This document shows positions 55,995 to 64,000 of a stretch of 64,000 nucleotides of DNA, in pieces. Both the position numbers and the translations under genes were made by a program. The stretch is from Beijerinckiaceae bacterium. Its GTDB lineage: Bacteria > Pseudomonadota > Alphaproteobacteria > Rhizobiales > Beijerinckiaceae. The notes below the pieces were generated by a model. It was given only the letters and a program-made list of their open reading frames with translations. It was not told the origin of the DNA and made no database searches. The stretch is taken from the NCBI GenBank assembly GCA_947453205.1, contig CANGFT010000013.1:1-64000 (forward strand), given 5' to 3'. How positions within the stretch are numbered: the stretch's first letter is position 1; the number at the start of each line of letters is the position of its first letter.

Positions 55995-56909
55995 ATGACA
56001 AGCCATGCAAAACGTCGCGTCGAAATCAGGGAACATACGATCCCAACGCGCGGCAGCGGGCCCTATATTCTCTGCGAAGGCCCGGATGGCGCCATCTGGT
56101 TCTGCGAAAGCACGGCCTCGCGCATCGCGCGCTTCGATCCTGACACAGGCGCCTTCACCGAATTCCCGCTGCCCCACCCGGACGCATCGCCCATCGGCAT
56201 CATCGCCGGGCGCGACGGCTGCCTCTGGTTCACCCAGAAAAAGGCGAACCGCATCGGCAGGCTCACAACAAGCGGCGAACTCAGCGAATTTGACGTCCCC
56301 ACCCCCGCCGCCGGCCCGGACGCCATCGCCGTGGGCCCGGATGGCGCCATCTGGTTTTCGGAAACCGAGGCGGACAAGATCGGCCGCATCGACGCAAGCG
56401 GCAGGATCACGGAATTTTCAGAAGGCCTCACGCCTGGCAGCAAACCGCTCGCCCTTGTGGAGCGTGATGGCGCGCTTTGGTTTTCACAGGCGGGCGGCAG
56501 CCGGATCGGCCGCATCGACATGACAGGGGCGATCACCAGCCACCCGATCCCCAGCCCCAACGCCCAGCCACGCGCCATCGCCCTGCATCCGGCGGGCGGC
56601 GTATGGTTCGTGGAGACGAACTCGAATGCGCTGGGCCGCGTCGATGCGCAGGGCCGCATTGAGGAGTTTCAGGTGGGCATCGACAACGCCTCATTGCGCG
56701 GCGTGACGGCGGGCGCAGATGGCGATCTCTGGTTCACTGCGAATTTCACAAACCAGATCGGCCATATGACGGCGCAGGGGCGAATGGTGGCCGTCTACGA
56801 TTGCCCGACACCCGGCAGCGGCCCGCGCTGCATCATGAGCCATTCGAGCGGACGCCTGTTCTATGGCGCTTTCGATGCGGCCGTGATCGGCGAAGTGCGC
56901 TTCTTATAG
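55995..56909 (+). CDS. Vgb-like (streptogramin lyase family) beta-propeller
   Basis: 304 residues. About seven blades each with a GPDGAIWF-like strand: GPDGAIWFCEST, GRDGCLWFTQKKANRIGRL, GPDGAIWFSETEADKIGRID, ERDGALWFSQAGGSRIGRID, HPAGGVWFVETNSNALGRVD, GADGDLWFTANFTNQIGHM. Matches virginiamycin B lyase in size and repeat, but true Vgb needs a specific His/Glu set I cannot confirm. No signal peptide. A lactonase or sensor is possible. Divergent from the lipocalin-like gene. Confidence 0.85.
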   Translation: MTSHAKRRVEIREHTIPTRGSGPYILCEGPDGAIWFCESTASRIARFDPDTGAFTEFPLPHPDASPIGIIAGRDGCLWFTQKKANRIGRLTTSGELSEFDVPTPAAGPDAIAVGPDGAIWFSETEADKIGRIDASGRITEFSEGLTPGSKPLALVERDGALWFSQAGGSRIGRIDMTGAITSHPIPSPNAQPRAIALHPAGGVWFVETNSNALGRVDAQGRIEEFQVGIDNASLRGVTAGADGDLWFTANFTNQIGHMTAQGRMVAVYDCPTPGSGPRCIMSHSSGRLFYGAFDAAVIGEVRFL

Positions 56910-56924
56910 GCCGCGCGCGCCGCC

Positions 56925-57602
56925 TCAGACGACTTCGGAGCGGCCCTGCAGCACCATGATCGGCGCGCCGCGCGCGACGCGGCTGTGCAGGTCGATGATG
57001 TCATGGTTGAACAGACGGATACAGCCGCTCGACACGGCTTCGCCGATGGTGGAGGGCTCATCGGTGCCGTGCACCCGATAATTGGTCTCCTGCCCGTCGC
57101 GATGAATATATAGAGCGCGCGCGCCAAGAGGGTTTTCAATGCCGCCCGCCATGCCCCCGCGCACAGGGCCATAACGCTGCGGCTGCACCGCGATCATGTT
57201 GGGCGTCGGCGCCCAGTGCGGCCAGACCGCCGTGCGCCCGATGAAGCCTGCGCCCTTGAATTCGAAACCGGCCTTGCCGACGCCGCATCCGTAGCGAATG
57301 GCCTTGCCGCCCGCGAGCACGAAATAAAGATGGCGACGGGGTGTGTCGACGACGATGGCGCCCGGCTTCTGCACGCCCCGATAGTCCACGACCTGCCGCA
57401 GAAAGCGCGGATCGATGTCCGACACATCGAGCGCGGGAATGGTGAAGGCGCCGTCGGTGAGCTCGGGATAGAGACCGAGGAAGGATCCCGCGCCGCCCGA
57501 AGCGGTCAGCGAGGGATCGCCGCCTGCGCAGCCCGCGAGGCCGAGGGGAACAGCGGCCAGAAACATCCGGCGCGTCAACGCCAAACTCGTGCGGGACTTC
57601 AT
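56925..57602 (-). CDS. L,D-transpeptidase (YkuD domain) lipoprotein
   Basis: 225 residues. Leader LTRRMFLAAVPLGLAGC with lipobox LAGC (C25) and a twin-arginine-like RR. YkuD domain 80-222: HLYFVLAGGKAIRYGCGVGKAGFEFKG, IGRTAVWPHWAPTPNM, and active site H178-G-T-D...S-S-G-C194-I-R-L. Crosslinks peptidoglycan or anchors lipoprotein by 3-3 bonds in the periplasm. Convergent with the propeller gene, 15 bases apart. Confidence 0.93.
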   Translation of the reverse strand: MKSRTSLALTRRMFLAAVPLGLAGCAGGDPSLTASGGAGSFLGLYPELTDGAFTIPALDVSDIDPRFLRQVVDYRGVQKPGAIVVDTPRRHLYFVLAGGKAIRYGCGVGKAGFEFKGAGFIGRTAVWPHWAPTPNMIAVQPQRYGPVRGGMAGGIENPLGARALYIHRDGQETNYRVHGTDEPSTIGEAVSSGCIRLFNHDIIDLHSRVARGAPIMVLQGRSEVV

Positions 57603-57751
57603 CTTGGACTTATCTTTCCTGCATTGCAGACCGGGGCGGCGCGCACCAGAGCGGGCGCCAGCGGCTGAATCGCCGCCGTCCGCCCACCAATTAAGCTGAT
57701 TCTGACCTAACGGTCGAATTTTCTGAAGCTTTCTACGCTGAAAAGCCGTGC

Positions 57752-58729
57752 CTAGATGCTCAGACCCAGAAATTTCGCGGCGTTGGCGCCCAGAATGTCC
57801 GCCTTGACCGCGTCGGAGAGCTTCTTTGAACTCATCACGAACTCCACGGGATGCGTCTCCCCGAAAGGAAAATCCGAGCCCAGCATGATCCTGGAGGCGT
57901 CGACCTTCGTGGCGAGGAACTCGAGCACGTCAATGTTGAACAGCACGGTCTCGAAGTAGAAGGACTTGAGATAGGTGCTGAAGTCGTAGCGCATCTGGGG
58001 CGTCGAGCCCCGGCGGTAGATCCAGTCAAAGCGGCCCGCATAATAGGGAATGAAGCCGCCGCCATGGGCGAAGGCGATTTTCAGATTGGGGCAATCGTCG
58101 AGCACGCCATCATAGATCAGAGAGGTCTGCGCATAGGCCTCCTCAAGCGGTTGGCCCAGCGAGATGAGCAGGCTGTGCCGACGCAGACGCGGATCAGGAT
58201 TGCCCGCAGGATGGATGAAGACCGGAACCTGCAGCGCCTCGGCGCGCTTCCAGAAGGGGCGCAAGGCCGGGTCGCCCAGCTCAAGCTCGTTGACCCGCGA
58301 GGCCACGACGACGCCCTTCAGTTTCAGGTCGAGGACCGCGCGCTCCAGCTCCTTGATGGCGAAGTCCGCATCCTGCAGCGGCACGGAGGCGATGCCGATC
58401 AGACGGTCGGGCGCCCGGGCCACGAGGTCCGCCATGTAATCATTATTGAGGCGTTCAAGGCGCAGCCCTTCGGCCGGGTCTTCCGCATAGGTGCATTGAT
58501 GCAGAATGTTCGGGCTCACGACCTGAACATCGACGCCCATGGCGTCCATATCCGCAAGGCGAAGATCGAGATTGGTCATGCGTTGCAGGAGATGATCGGG
58601 GAGCGGCCGCACGGCGCCGCCGACCTGGGACCGGATCTGGCCGAGAACGGAGCGTTCATAAGTGGCGTCGAAAACCTCCTGCGTCATGGAATGGGCGTGG
58701 AAGTCGATGACGACGGGTTTCTTGCTCAT
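57752..58729 (-). CDS. ACMSD-like metal-dependent amidohydrolase/decarboxylase
   Basis: 325 residues from ATG 58729. Amidohydrolase-2 TIM barrel: VIDFHAHSMT (metal HxH), IHPAGNP, FAHGGGFIPYYAGRFDWIY, and LGSDFPFGE with the catalytic Asp. Same group as ACMSD, gamma-resorcylate decarboxylase and similar ring-acid decarboxylases. Last gene of the gentisate-type run, fitting decarboxylation or hydrolysis of an aromatic intermediate. Confidence 0.88.
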   Translation of the reverse strand: MSKKPVVIDFHAHSMTQEVFDATYERSVLGQIRSQVGGAVRPLPDHLLQRMTNLDLRLADMDAMGVDVQVVSPNILHQCTYAEDPAEGLRLERLNNDYMADLVARAPDRLIGIASVPLQDADFAIKELERAVLDLKLKGVVVASRVNELELGDPALRPFWKRAEALQVPVFIHPAGNPDPRLRRHSLLISLGQPLEEAYAQTSLIYDGVLDDCPNLKIAFAHGGGFIPYYAGRFDWIYRRGSTPQMRYDFSTYLKSFYFETVLFNIDVLEFLATKVDASRIMLGSDFPFGETHPVEFVMSSKKLSDAVKADILGANAAKFLGLSI

Positions 58730-58767
58730 GGTCTGTCCCAACTCTTGGAATGCGGATGAATGGAGCG

Positions 58768-60387
58768 TCAGGCCGCGCCGCGCAGGCGATCGACGAGGGA
58801 GAGGGCATCGGCGGGCGCATGGTCGCCGCGCCAGGCGACATGGCCATCGGGGCGCACCAGCACAAAGTCACGCTGATAAAGCGACCGCACAGCAGGATCG
58901 GCAAGCCTTTCCACGCGCAGGGGCGCCTTGCGGGCGTCGAAAGCGGCCTGCATCTGCGCGCAGACGTCCTCATCCCGTTTGAAGGCGACAAGCGTGAAGC
59001 CATCGCCGAACAGATCGAGCGTCGACGTCTCCTGCGAGAGCCAGGCGTGCGGCGCGCGAACGCCTGGATAGGTCGAGGGGATATATTCGCTGATGCTTTC
59101 GGGCGGGGCTGGCTCATCGGTCGCCGCACAGATCGGCGAGCCCGCATAGCTGTAGCCAAGGGCGAGCCCATTGGTGACGAATTTCTGCTTGAGGCCGGCC
59201 GCGATGCGCTCGCCCATCTCCTTGCGCGCCTGCGCGCCTGCGGGGCTGTCGTCCACGATTTCCGCAGGCGGCTTCTGGCCGCGGTCATTTTTATTCATGC
59301 GCTCGGCATGGGCGACGTTGCGCGTCGCGATGGGACGACGCTCCGCGTCGTAGGAGGCGAGCAGGCCTGCGCCGCCCCAGCCCTGCAGAACCGCGGCGAG
59401 CTTCCAGCCGATATTGGTGGCGTCGCCAAGGCCGGTGTTGAGGCCAAGGCCGGAGGCGGGATGATTGAGATGCGCGGCGTCGCCCGCGAAGAAGACGCGG
59501 CCCACCTGATATGAGTCAGCCACCACATTGCGCGCGGTCCAGCGGCCGACGGAAATGACTTCGAAGGGCGCCGCATCGCCCGCGATCTCGCGAAACAGTT
59601 TGGGAACGTCGATGGCGTCGGGATTGTCGTAGAAGTCCTTGCCGCGCAGGCCGAAGCGATAGAGCTCGCGGCCATCCAGCGACACAAGATTGCGCCAGAT
59701 GCCGCCGGGACCAACGAAGTTGATGAGCGCCGCCTTGCCCTTGTCGTGATGATCCCAGAGGTTGGGCGCGCGGATATAGGCGCTGATGTGATAGGTCATG
59801 CCCTCGCCGCCGCTGAGCCCTATGCCCAGCGCACGCCGGATCGGCGTGTGGGCGCCGGTGCAATCGACGACATATTGCGCCTCGATGACATGGCGCTCTT
59901 CGCTCGCAAGATCCGTTGCGGTGACACGCACGACATCATCGCTCTGCTCCAGCCCTTCAAAACGCCAGCCAAAGCGAAGATCGACGCAATCGAAGGCCCG
60001 CGCCGCCGCGCAAAGGATCGGATCGGTCCAGATCTGGTTGCAGCGTTGCGCGCTTTCGGGACTGACGGAGGTGGCGCGCGAGCCGCCGTGGTCGGGACGC
60101 TCGACCCTTGCGATCTCAAAGCCATTGAGCGCGGTGCAGTAAAGCGCGGTATGCGGAAAGTCCGGCGGGGCGGAGGCCGCGCGAATGGCGTCGCCGAGGC
60201 CCCAGCGACGCATGAACTCCATGGAGCGCGCATTGAGCGCCGTCGCGCGGGGATGTTCGGCGGGACGAACGCTCTGCTCCAGCACGAGGCAGGGAATGTT
60301 GCGCGAGCCAAGCTCGATCGCGATGGCGAGGCCGACGGAGCCGCCGCCTGCGATGAGAACTGGCGTCTGGATGACAGGGTTCTGCAT
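58768..60387 (-). CDS. FAD-dependent aromatic hydroxylase (PheA/TfdB/MhpA type)
   Basis: 539 residues. N-terminal FAD site VLIAGGGSVGLAIAIELGSRNIPCLVLEQ, DG-like motif VDCTGAHTPIRRALGI, FAD ribityl loop GRVFFAGDAAHLNHPASGLGLNTGLGDATNIGWKL at about residue 300, and a thioredoxin-like C-terminal domain (about 400-535). Class A flavoprotein hydroxylase using NAD(P)H and O2; ortho- or para-hydroxylation of a phenolic acid upstream of the gentisate dioxygenase is the obvious role. Confidence 0.9.
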   Translation of the reverse strand: MQNPVIQTPVLIAGGGSVGLAIAIELGSRNIPCLVLEQSVRPAEHPRATALNARSMEFMRRWGLGDAIRAASAPPDFPHTALYCTALNGFEIARVERPDHGGSRATSVSPESAQRCNQIWTDPILCAAARAFDCVDLRFGWRFEGLEQSDDVVRVTATDLASEERHVIEAQYVVDCTGAHTPIRRALGIGLSGGEGMTYHISAYIRAPNLWDHHDKGKAALINFVGPGGIWRNLVSLDGRELYRFGLRGKDFYDNPDAIDVPKLFREIAGDAAPFEVISVGRWTARNVVADSYQVGRVFFAGDAAHLNHPASGLGLNTGLGDATNIGWKLAAVLQGWGGAGLLASYDAERRPIATRNVAHAERMNKNDRGQKPPAEIVDDSPAGAQARKEMGERIAAGLKQKFVTNGLALGYSYAGSPICAATDEPAPPESISEYIPSTYPGVRAPHAWLSQETSTLDLFGDGFTLVAFKRDEDVCAQMQAAFDARKAPLRVERLADPAVRSLYQRDFVLVRPDGHVAWRGDHAPADALSLVDRLRGAA

Positions 60388-60428
60388 AAGTTTCTTTGAT
60401 CCTGCTTGGGCCGGCCGTAACTTTGGCC

Positions 60429-61484
60429 TCAGGGCATGGCGCCGGGTTCGCGGCCGTATGCGGAGCGCACCTTCTCCGCGACAGCCTCCGGCGCATCGAC
60501 GATGCTGTTGACGAGTTCGGCCAGCCGCGCTCCGCTCATGTAGCGAATGTCGAGATTGGTCTGCTGGGCCTCCCTGAGGAACTCAGGATCAGCAAGCGTG
60601 TCATCAAAGGCTTTGCGCATGGCGGCGACGCGATCAGCAGGCGTGTCCGGCGGCATGAAGAAAGGGCGGCCGAGCCCGACCGATGCGGACAGAAGCATCA
60701 GCGCGTCGCGCTGCTCGTTAGTCTTGGCGAGCTCGTGCATCAAAGGCACGTCGGGCAGCGCCTCTTCACGCTTTAGGCCCGTCTGGAAAAGCACATTCAC
60801 CTTCTTATCCCGCAGCCAGTCGGGATGTTCGAGCTGCACGGCGGAAAGACTGAAGCCAGCGCGCGCGCTGACCTCGCCGCGCTCCATGCCAAGATCGGCT
60901 TCGCCGCTGGTGCCATAGCCCGCCACGATCTTGAACTTCGCGCCGAACAGCACATTCATGACATTGGCGTAAAGAAAGCCGTTGGAGCTCACGCCGGTCG
61001 CGCCCGCGATGACCTCGCGGGTCATCACATCCTCGATGGTCTTGGCGCCAGAGGTGTGCCAGGCCATGGTCAGGAGATTGCTGAGGCCCGCCGAGCCGAC
61101 CCAGTTGAACTTGCGCACGTCGAACCGCACCGAAGGGCCAGTGACCAACTGCTCCAGGGGAACGCCATTGTTGACGACCCCGAGATAGGTTCCATCCTTC
61201 GGCGCCTGCGTGAACATGAACTGGGTGGCGCGCATATGGCCGCCGCCGGGCATGTTGCGCACCACCATAGAGGGGGTGCCCGGAATGAAGCGCGGCATAT
61301 GTTTGGCGAGCATGCGCGCTGTAGAATCGAAGATGCTGCCCGGCCCCGTGCTGACGATGATGTTGACGGTCTTGCCGGCGTAGAAATCCTGAATGGCCTC
61401 GGCGAAGGCGGAGCTGAGAGGCGCAAGAGCCAGAGAAGCCGCCAGCGCGCTGCGCGCCACCAGGCCACGACGAGAAACGGTCAT
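60429..61484 (-). CDS. divergent Bug/TctC-like substrate-binding protein
   Basis: 351 residues; ATG 61484 shares one base with the TGA of the dioxygenase gene (TGATG). Signal peptide 1-29. DFYAGKTVNIIVSTGPGSIFDSTARMLAKHMPRFIPGTPSMVVRNMPGGGHMRATQFM is a longer, divergent version of the Bug fold, seen in aromatic-acid clusters. Likely captures the aromatic substrate of this operon; permease not in the window. Confidence 0.87.
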   Translation of the reverse strand: MTVSRRGLVARSALAASLALAPLSSAFAEAIQDFYAGKTVNIIVSTGPGSIFDSTARMLAKHMPRFIPGTPSMVVRNMPGGGHMRATQFMFTQAPKDGTYLGVVNNGVPLEQLVTGPSVRFDVRKFNWVGSAGLSNLLTMAWHTSGAKTIEDVMTREVIAGATGVSSNGFLYANVMNVLFGAKFKIVAGYGTSGEADLGMERGEVSARAGFSLSAVQLEHPDWLRDKKVNVLFQTGLKREEALPDVPLMHELAKTNEQRDALMLLSASVGLGRPFFMPPDTPADRVAAMRKAFDDTLADPEFLREAQQTNLDIRYMSGARLAELVNSIVDAPEAVAEKVRSAYGREPGAMP

Positions 61485-62536
61485 CACACTCCCCCCGGCG
61501 TTCCCGCCTTCATATTCACGGGTTCTTCAACCAGCAGATCGAGCCGCCGCAGAACCTCGCGGTCGCTGACCAGAAACAGCGTCGCCTCATCGGACAGACA
61601 TTCATGGGTCACCCCATTATGGCCAGGCATGGTGAAGACGTCATGGGTGGTCCAGTCGAATGTCTGCTCCCCCACGCACGACCGCCCATGTCCCGAGACC
61701 ACGAAACAGGCGGCGTTGGCGTTGCTGCGCAGGGCCGCGGTCAGCTCGCCCTTCCTGATGCGCATCAGGCGACAATCCATCAACGGCATGGCGGGCGCGC
61801 CGGTCAGCGGATTGATGATGCGGATGCTGCGCGACCCGTCGCCATGGGCCGGCGCCGCCGTCAGGGCCGCTTCCCATGCCGCCTTGGGAAACCGGAAGAG
61901 CGGCGAGTAAAGGGTCTGCGATCCCTCAAGCACGGGCGCGAGACCAGCGCCTGCGAAGGCGGAATCGGCGATGGTGGGGGGCACATCCTTCACCGGGCCG
62001 GGCTCGAAGACCTGCGTGCCCAGATATTGATGCAGGGGCACGTCCAGCACGTCGAGCCAGACCAGCACGCCCTCGCCGCGATGGGCATGTTCATGCCACG
62101 AACCGCCGGGGGTGATGACGAGATCGCCCGGCGACATCAGACATTCCTTGCCATCGACCGTGGTGACGCCGCCGGAGCCCTCGACGACGAAGCGCAGGGC
62201 GTTGGCGGTATGGCGATGGGGACGCGCCGTCTCCCCGGCGACCAGCACCTGAAAGTTGGCGTTGATGTTGGTGGCGGTGTTGCGCCCGCCCCTGGCGTCT
62301 GGATTGTTGAGGGCGAGCACACGGCGCTCGGCGTTCTCGGTCGTGGTGACGGCCACCGCGTCGTCGATCAGCGGGCGAATGTCGCTCCAGCGCCAGTGAC
62401 GCCCGCGCGGCGCCCCCTGCGCCACGCGATGGACCGCCGTCTCCCAGAGCGGCGTGACGCTGGCCTCGCTCCAGGAGCGCCTGATCGCCTCCATGCGCTC
62501 CGCGCTGAGGCCATTGTGATTTTCGCCCTGACTCAT
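61484..62536 (-). CDS. gentisate 1,2-dioxygenase-like bicupin
   Basis: 350 residues; GGGGGAG before the ATG. Fe(II) site H107-R-H109 in ARPHRHTANALRFVVEGSG and H148/H150 in GGSWHEHAH, with DARGGRNTATNINANFQVLVAGE upstream, all as in gentisate dioxygenase. The second cupin domain (250-320) is also present. Cleaves gentisate or a close analogue such as 1-hydroxy-2-naphthoate between C1 and C2. The maleylpyruvate isomerase and hydrolase genes that would follow are not here. Confidence 0.88.
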   Translation of the reverse strand: MSQGENHNGLSAERMEAIRRSWSEASVTPLWETAVHRVAQGAPRGRHWRWSDIRPLIDDAVAVTTTENAERRVLALNNPDARGGRNTATNINANFQVLVAGETARPHRHTANALRFVVEGSGGVTTVDGKECLMSPGDLVITPGGSWHEHAHRGEGVLVWLDVLDVPLHQYLGTQVFEPGPVKDVPPTIADSAFAGAGLAPVLEGSQTLYSPLFRFPKAAWEAALTAAPAHGDGSRSIRIINPLTGAPAMPLMDCRLMRIRKGELTAALRSNANAACFVVSGHGRSCVGEQTFDWTTHDVFTMPGHNGVTHECLSDEATLFLVSDREVLRRLDLLVEEPVNMKAGTPGGV

Positions 62537-62566
62537 GTCTCCCCCGAGGCGGCGAACCTAGCGCCC

Positions 62567-63781
62567 TCAGATGCGCGGGTCCATAGCCCTGAAGCCGAGC
62601 CGAACGGCGCCATAGTTGAGCGCCTGCACGTCCCAGACAAGGGCGATGTGCTGCGCGACCGCATGGACGTCCCGCCAGGCGCGTTGCAGGGGATGGGTGC
62701 GTTCGAGCCCGCGCCCGCCCGACAGGGGCAGCAGACGCTCGACCGCCTGCACGGCGAGCTTGGCCGCATAGCCGGTGTTGAGGCGGTATTTCACGCGCTG
62801 CTCATAGGAGGGGAGCTCGCGCGCCCGGGCGCCGGCGAGGATCCTGGCGCGGTCGACCGCCAGGACCGCCTTGGCCGCCTCAATCTCGGCGGTGGCTTCG
62901 GCGACGCGCATCTGCACGCTCTGTTGCTGGGCGAGGGCCACCTGCCCCGCCGAGCGCCGGTCGACCAGCTCCTCGAGCACGATGTCGAGCGCCCCCTCGG
63001 CGCCGCCGACCGCCGCGCCCACGAGACTATGGGCGAAGGGGGCGAAGAGCGGCATGTTGTAGAGGTCTCCGTCGTGGTGATCGGCCCCCGGGCTCATGGC
63101 CTCGCGGGTCGTCATGACGTCCAGCAGGCGATGATCGGGCACGAAAGCGCCGTCCACCAGCACATCGTTGCTGCCCGAGCCCGTCAGACCCACGACGTTC
63201 CAGGTGTCCTCCACCGCATATTGATCGCGCAGCAGCAGGGCGAAATATTGCTTCGGCGGCTGGCCCTCCTGCGGCGCCATGAGAAGAAGGATGCAGGCCT
63301 GGCAATGGTCGACATTGCTGGAGAACCGCCAGCGCCCGCTGACCCTGTAGCCGCCCTCGACCCGCTCCAGCCGCACCTCGGCTGGCAGGAAGGAGCTCGC
63401 CACCGTGCCATCGGGCGTCGCGGACCACAGATCCTCCTGAGCCTGCGCGGGGAACATGCCGAGGATCCAGGAATGGCAGGCGGTGACGCTATAGGCCCAG
63501 GCGCTGGAGACGCAGTGGCGGGCGATCTCCGCCGCAATCAGCGTATGGGCGCCATAGTCCAACTCATAACCGCCGTACTGGCGGGGCTGCAACGCTTTGT
63601 AGATCCCGGCCTTGCGGAAGTCGGCCTCCGTCTCGTCGGGTATGCGGCGCAGGCTCTCGGTCTGGGCGGCGCGGGCCCGCAAGAGGGGCCCAAGACCGCG
63701 CGCGCGGGCGACAAGCGTCTCCTCGGTCGCGCAGGACCGGTCGTGATCGAGACCCGCGTGAAGAATCTCCGCTGCCGACAT
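62567..63781 (-). CDS. flavin-dependent aromatic monooxygenase, acyl-CoA dehydrogenase fold (HsaA/HpaB group D)
   Basis: 404 residues from ATG 63781 (GGGAGG upstream). Acyl-CoA-dehydrogenase-like fold without its CoA chemistry: RIPDETEADFRKAGIYKALQPRQYGGYELDYGAHTLIAAEIARHC, SSAWAYSVTACHSWILGMFP, GGYRVSGRWRFSSNVDHCQACIL, VVGLTGSGSNDVLVDGAFVP. Two-component hydroxylase needing a separate flavin reductase. First gene of the gentisate-type operon, likely the first hydroxylation. Confidence 0.88.
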   Translation of the reverse strand: MSAAEILHAGLDHDRSCATEETLVARARGLGPLLRARAAQTESLRRIPDETEADFRKAGIYKALQPRQYGGYELDYGAHTLIAAEIARHCVSSAWAYSVTACHSWILGMFPAQAQEDLWSATPDGTVASSFLPAEVRLERVEGGYRVSGRWRFSSNVDHCQACILLLMAPQEGQPPKQYFALLLRDQYAVEDTWNVVGLTGSGSNDVLVDGAFVPDHRLLDVMTTREAMSPGADHHDGDLYNMPLFAPFAHSLVGAAVGGAEGALDIVLEELVDRRSAGQVALAQQQSVQMRVAEATAEIEAAKAVLAVDRARILAGARARELPSYEQRVKYRLNTGYAAKLAVQAVERLLPLSGGRGLERTHPLQRAWRDVHAVAQHIALVWDVQALNYGAVRLGFRAMDPRI

Positions 63782-63844
63782 GACTGCCTCCCTCAATGGC
63801 GCTGCGGAAAACCTACCTGCAATCGCTCCACCCGACAACCCGAT

Positions 63845-64000
63845 TCAAACAAGCGTATGACTGCCCGGCGAAAGCCCCACGGCCCCGAGGAAAACCGCGC
63901 GCAGATGGGGGGTCAATGCCGCGACCCGGTCGGGTGTGTAGCCCTCCCAGTCCAACGAGCGCCAGAGCACCCGCTCATTGGCCACGAAACCCAGCATGAG
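63845..64000 (-). CDS. partial CDS, C-terminal end, family not recognised
   Basis: The last 51 codons (LMLGFVANERVLWRSLDWEGY onward, ending GLSPGSHTLV) of a gene running in from the right edge. The helical sequence could be the C-terminal domain of a TetR-type regulator, in keeping with its place directly upstream of a catabolic operon, but that is a guess. Confidence 0.45.
   Translation of the reverse strand, partial: LMLGFVANERVLWRSLDWEGYTPDRVAALTPHLRAVFLGAVGLSPGSHTLV

Overview
The window is a GC-rich alphaproteobacterial chromosome segment, most likely from Hyphomicrobiales (rhizobia and relatives). The evidence is the housekeeping order ppx/gppA - rlmE - guaB - MAPEG - RsmB-type methyltransferase - guaA on the minus strand, fused DctQM and HAAT-type transporters, several orphan Bug/TctC binding proteins and a PHB depolymerase. 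Family and species cannot be fixed from the sequence alone.

Region 1 (about 150-3784) is AT-richer than the rest and ends exactly at the 3' end of guaA. It carries a tyrosine recombinase, a small HUH-type Rep-like protein, a DUF6641-like protein and two small genes, and looks like an integrative element (or one end of it) inserted at guaA. Region 2 (3785-10814) is a conserved GMP-synthesis and RNA-modification run. Region 3 (10937-13901) is a TRAP transporter.

Region 4 (14155-30167) is a large plus-strand catabolic block: an exported c-haem/propeller protein, a complete branched-chain-type ABC importer (SBP, two permeases, two ATPases), an SDR, a hydroxycinnamoyl-CoA hydratase/lyase-like crotonase, a divergent MarR regulator, an alpha/beta hydrolase with a Cys nucleophile, two luciferase-like flavin monooxygenases, another SDR, a type III CoA-transferase, a cupin and an acyl-CoA dehydrogenase. 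It reads as import, CoA activation and oxidation of an organic acid, probably aromatic; the substrate is unknown. Region 5 (30168-37606) is a minus-strand run with a 2OG-Fe(II) oxygenase, an exported isochorismatase-like protein lacking its catalytic Cys, an exported alpha/beta hydrolase, a ThDP enzyme, an NtaA-type monooxygenase and a TctC protein.

Region 6 (37942-44123) has a cupin, a GST, PHB depolymerase, a split allophanate hydrolase and an SsuA/NMT1-like binding protein. Region 7 (44124-48994) is an accessory scar: a possible glutaminase relic, ACAGGGAA repeats, a ParB-domain DNA methyltransferase with a DUF5681 gene, and YeeE/YedE genes joined by deletion to a broken GST gene.

Region 8 (49023-64000) returns to catabolism: a PMH-like sulfatase with a TctC protein and divergent MarR; a lipocalin-like/TctC/M24/MBL run; a Vgb-like propeller; an L,D-transpeptidase; and a gentisate-type aromatic module (HsaA-like monooxygenase, gentisate dioxygenase, TctC, FAD hydroxylase, amidohydrolase). 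No tRNA, rRNA or CRISPR array was seen. All functional names are from reading the translations; no database search was run.
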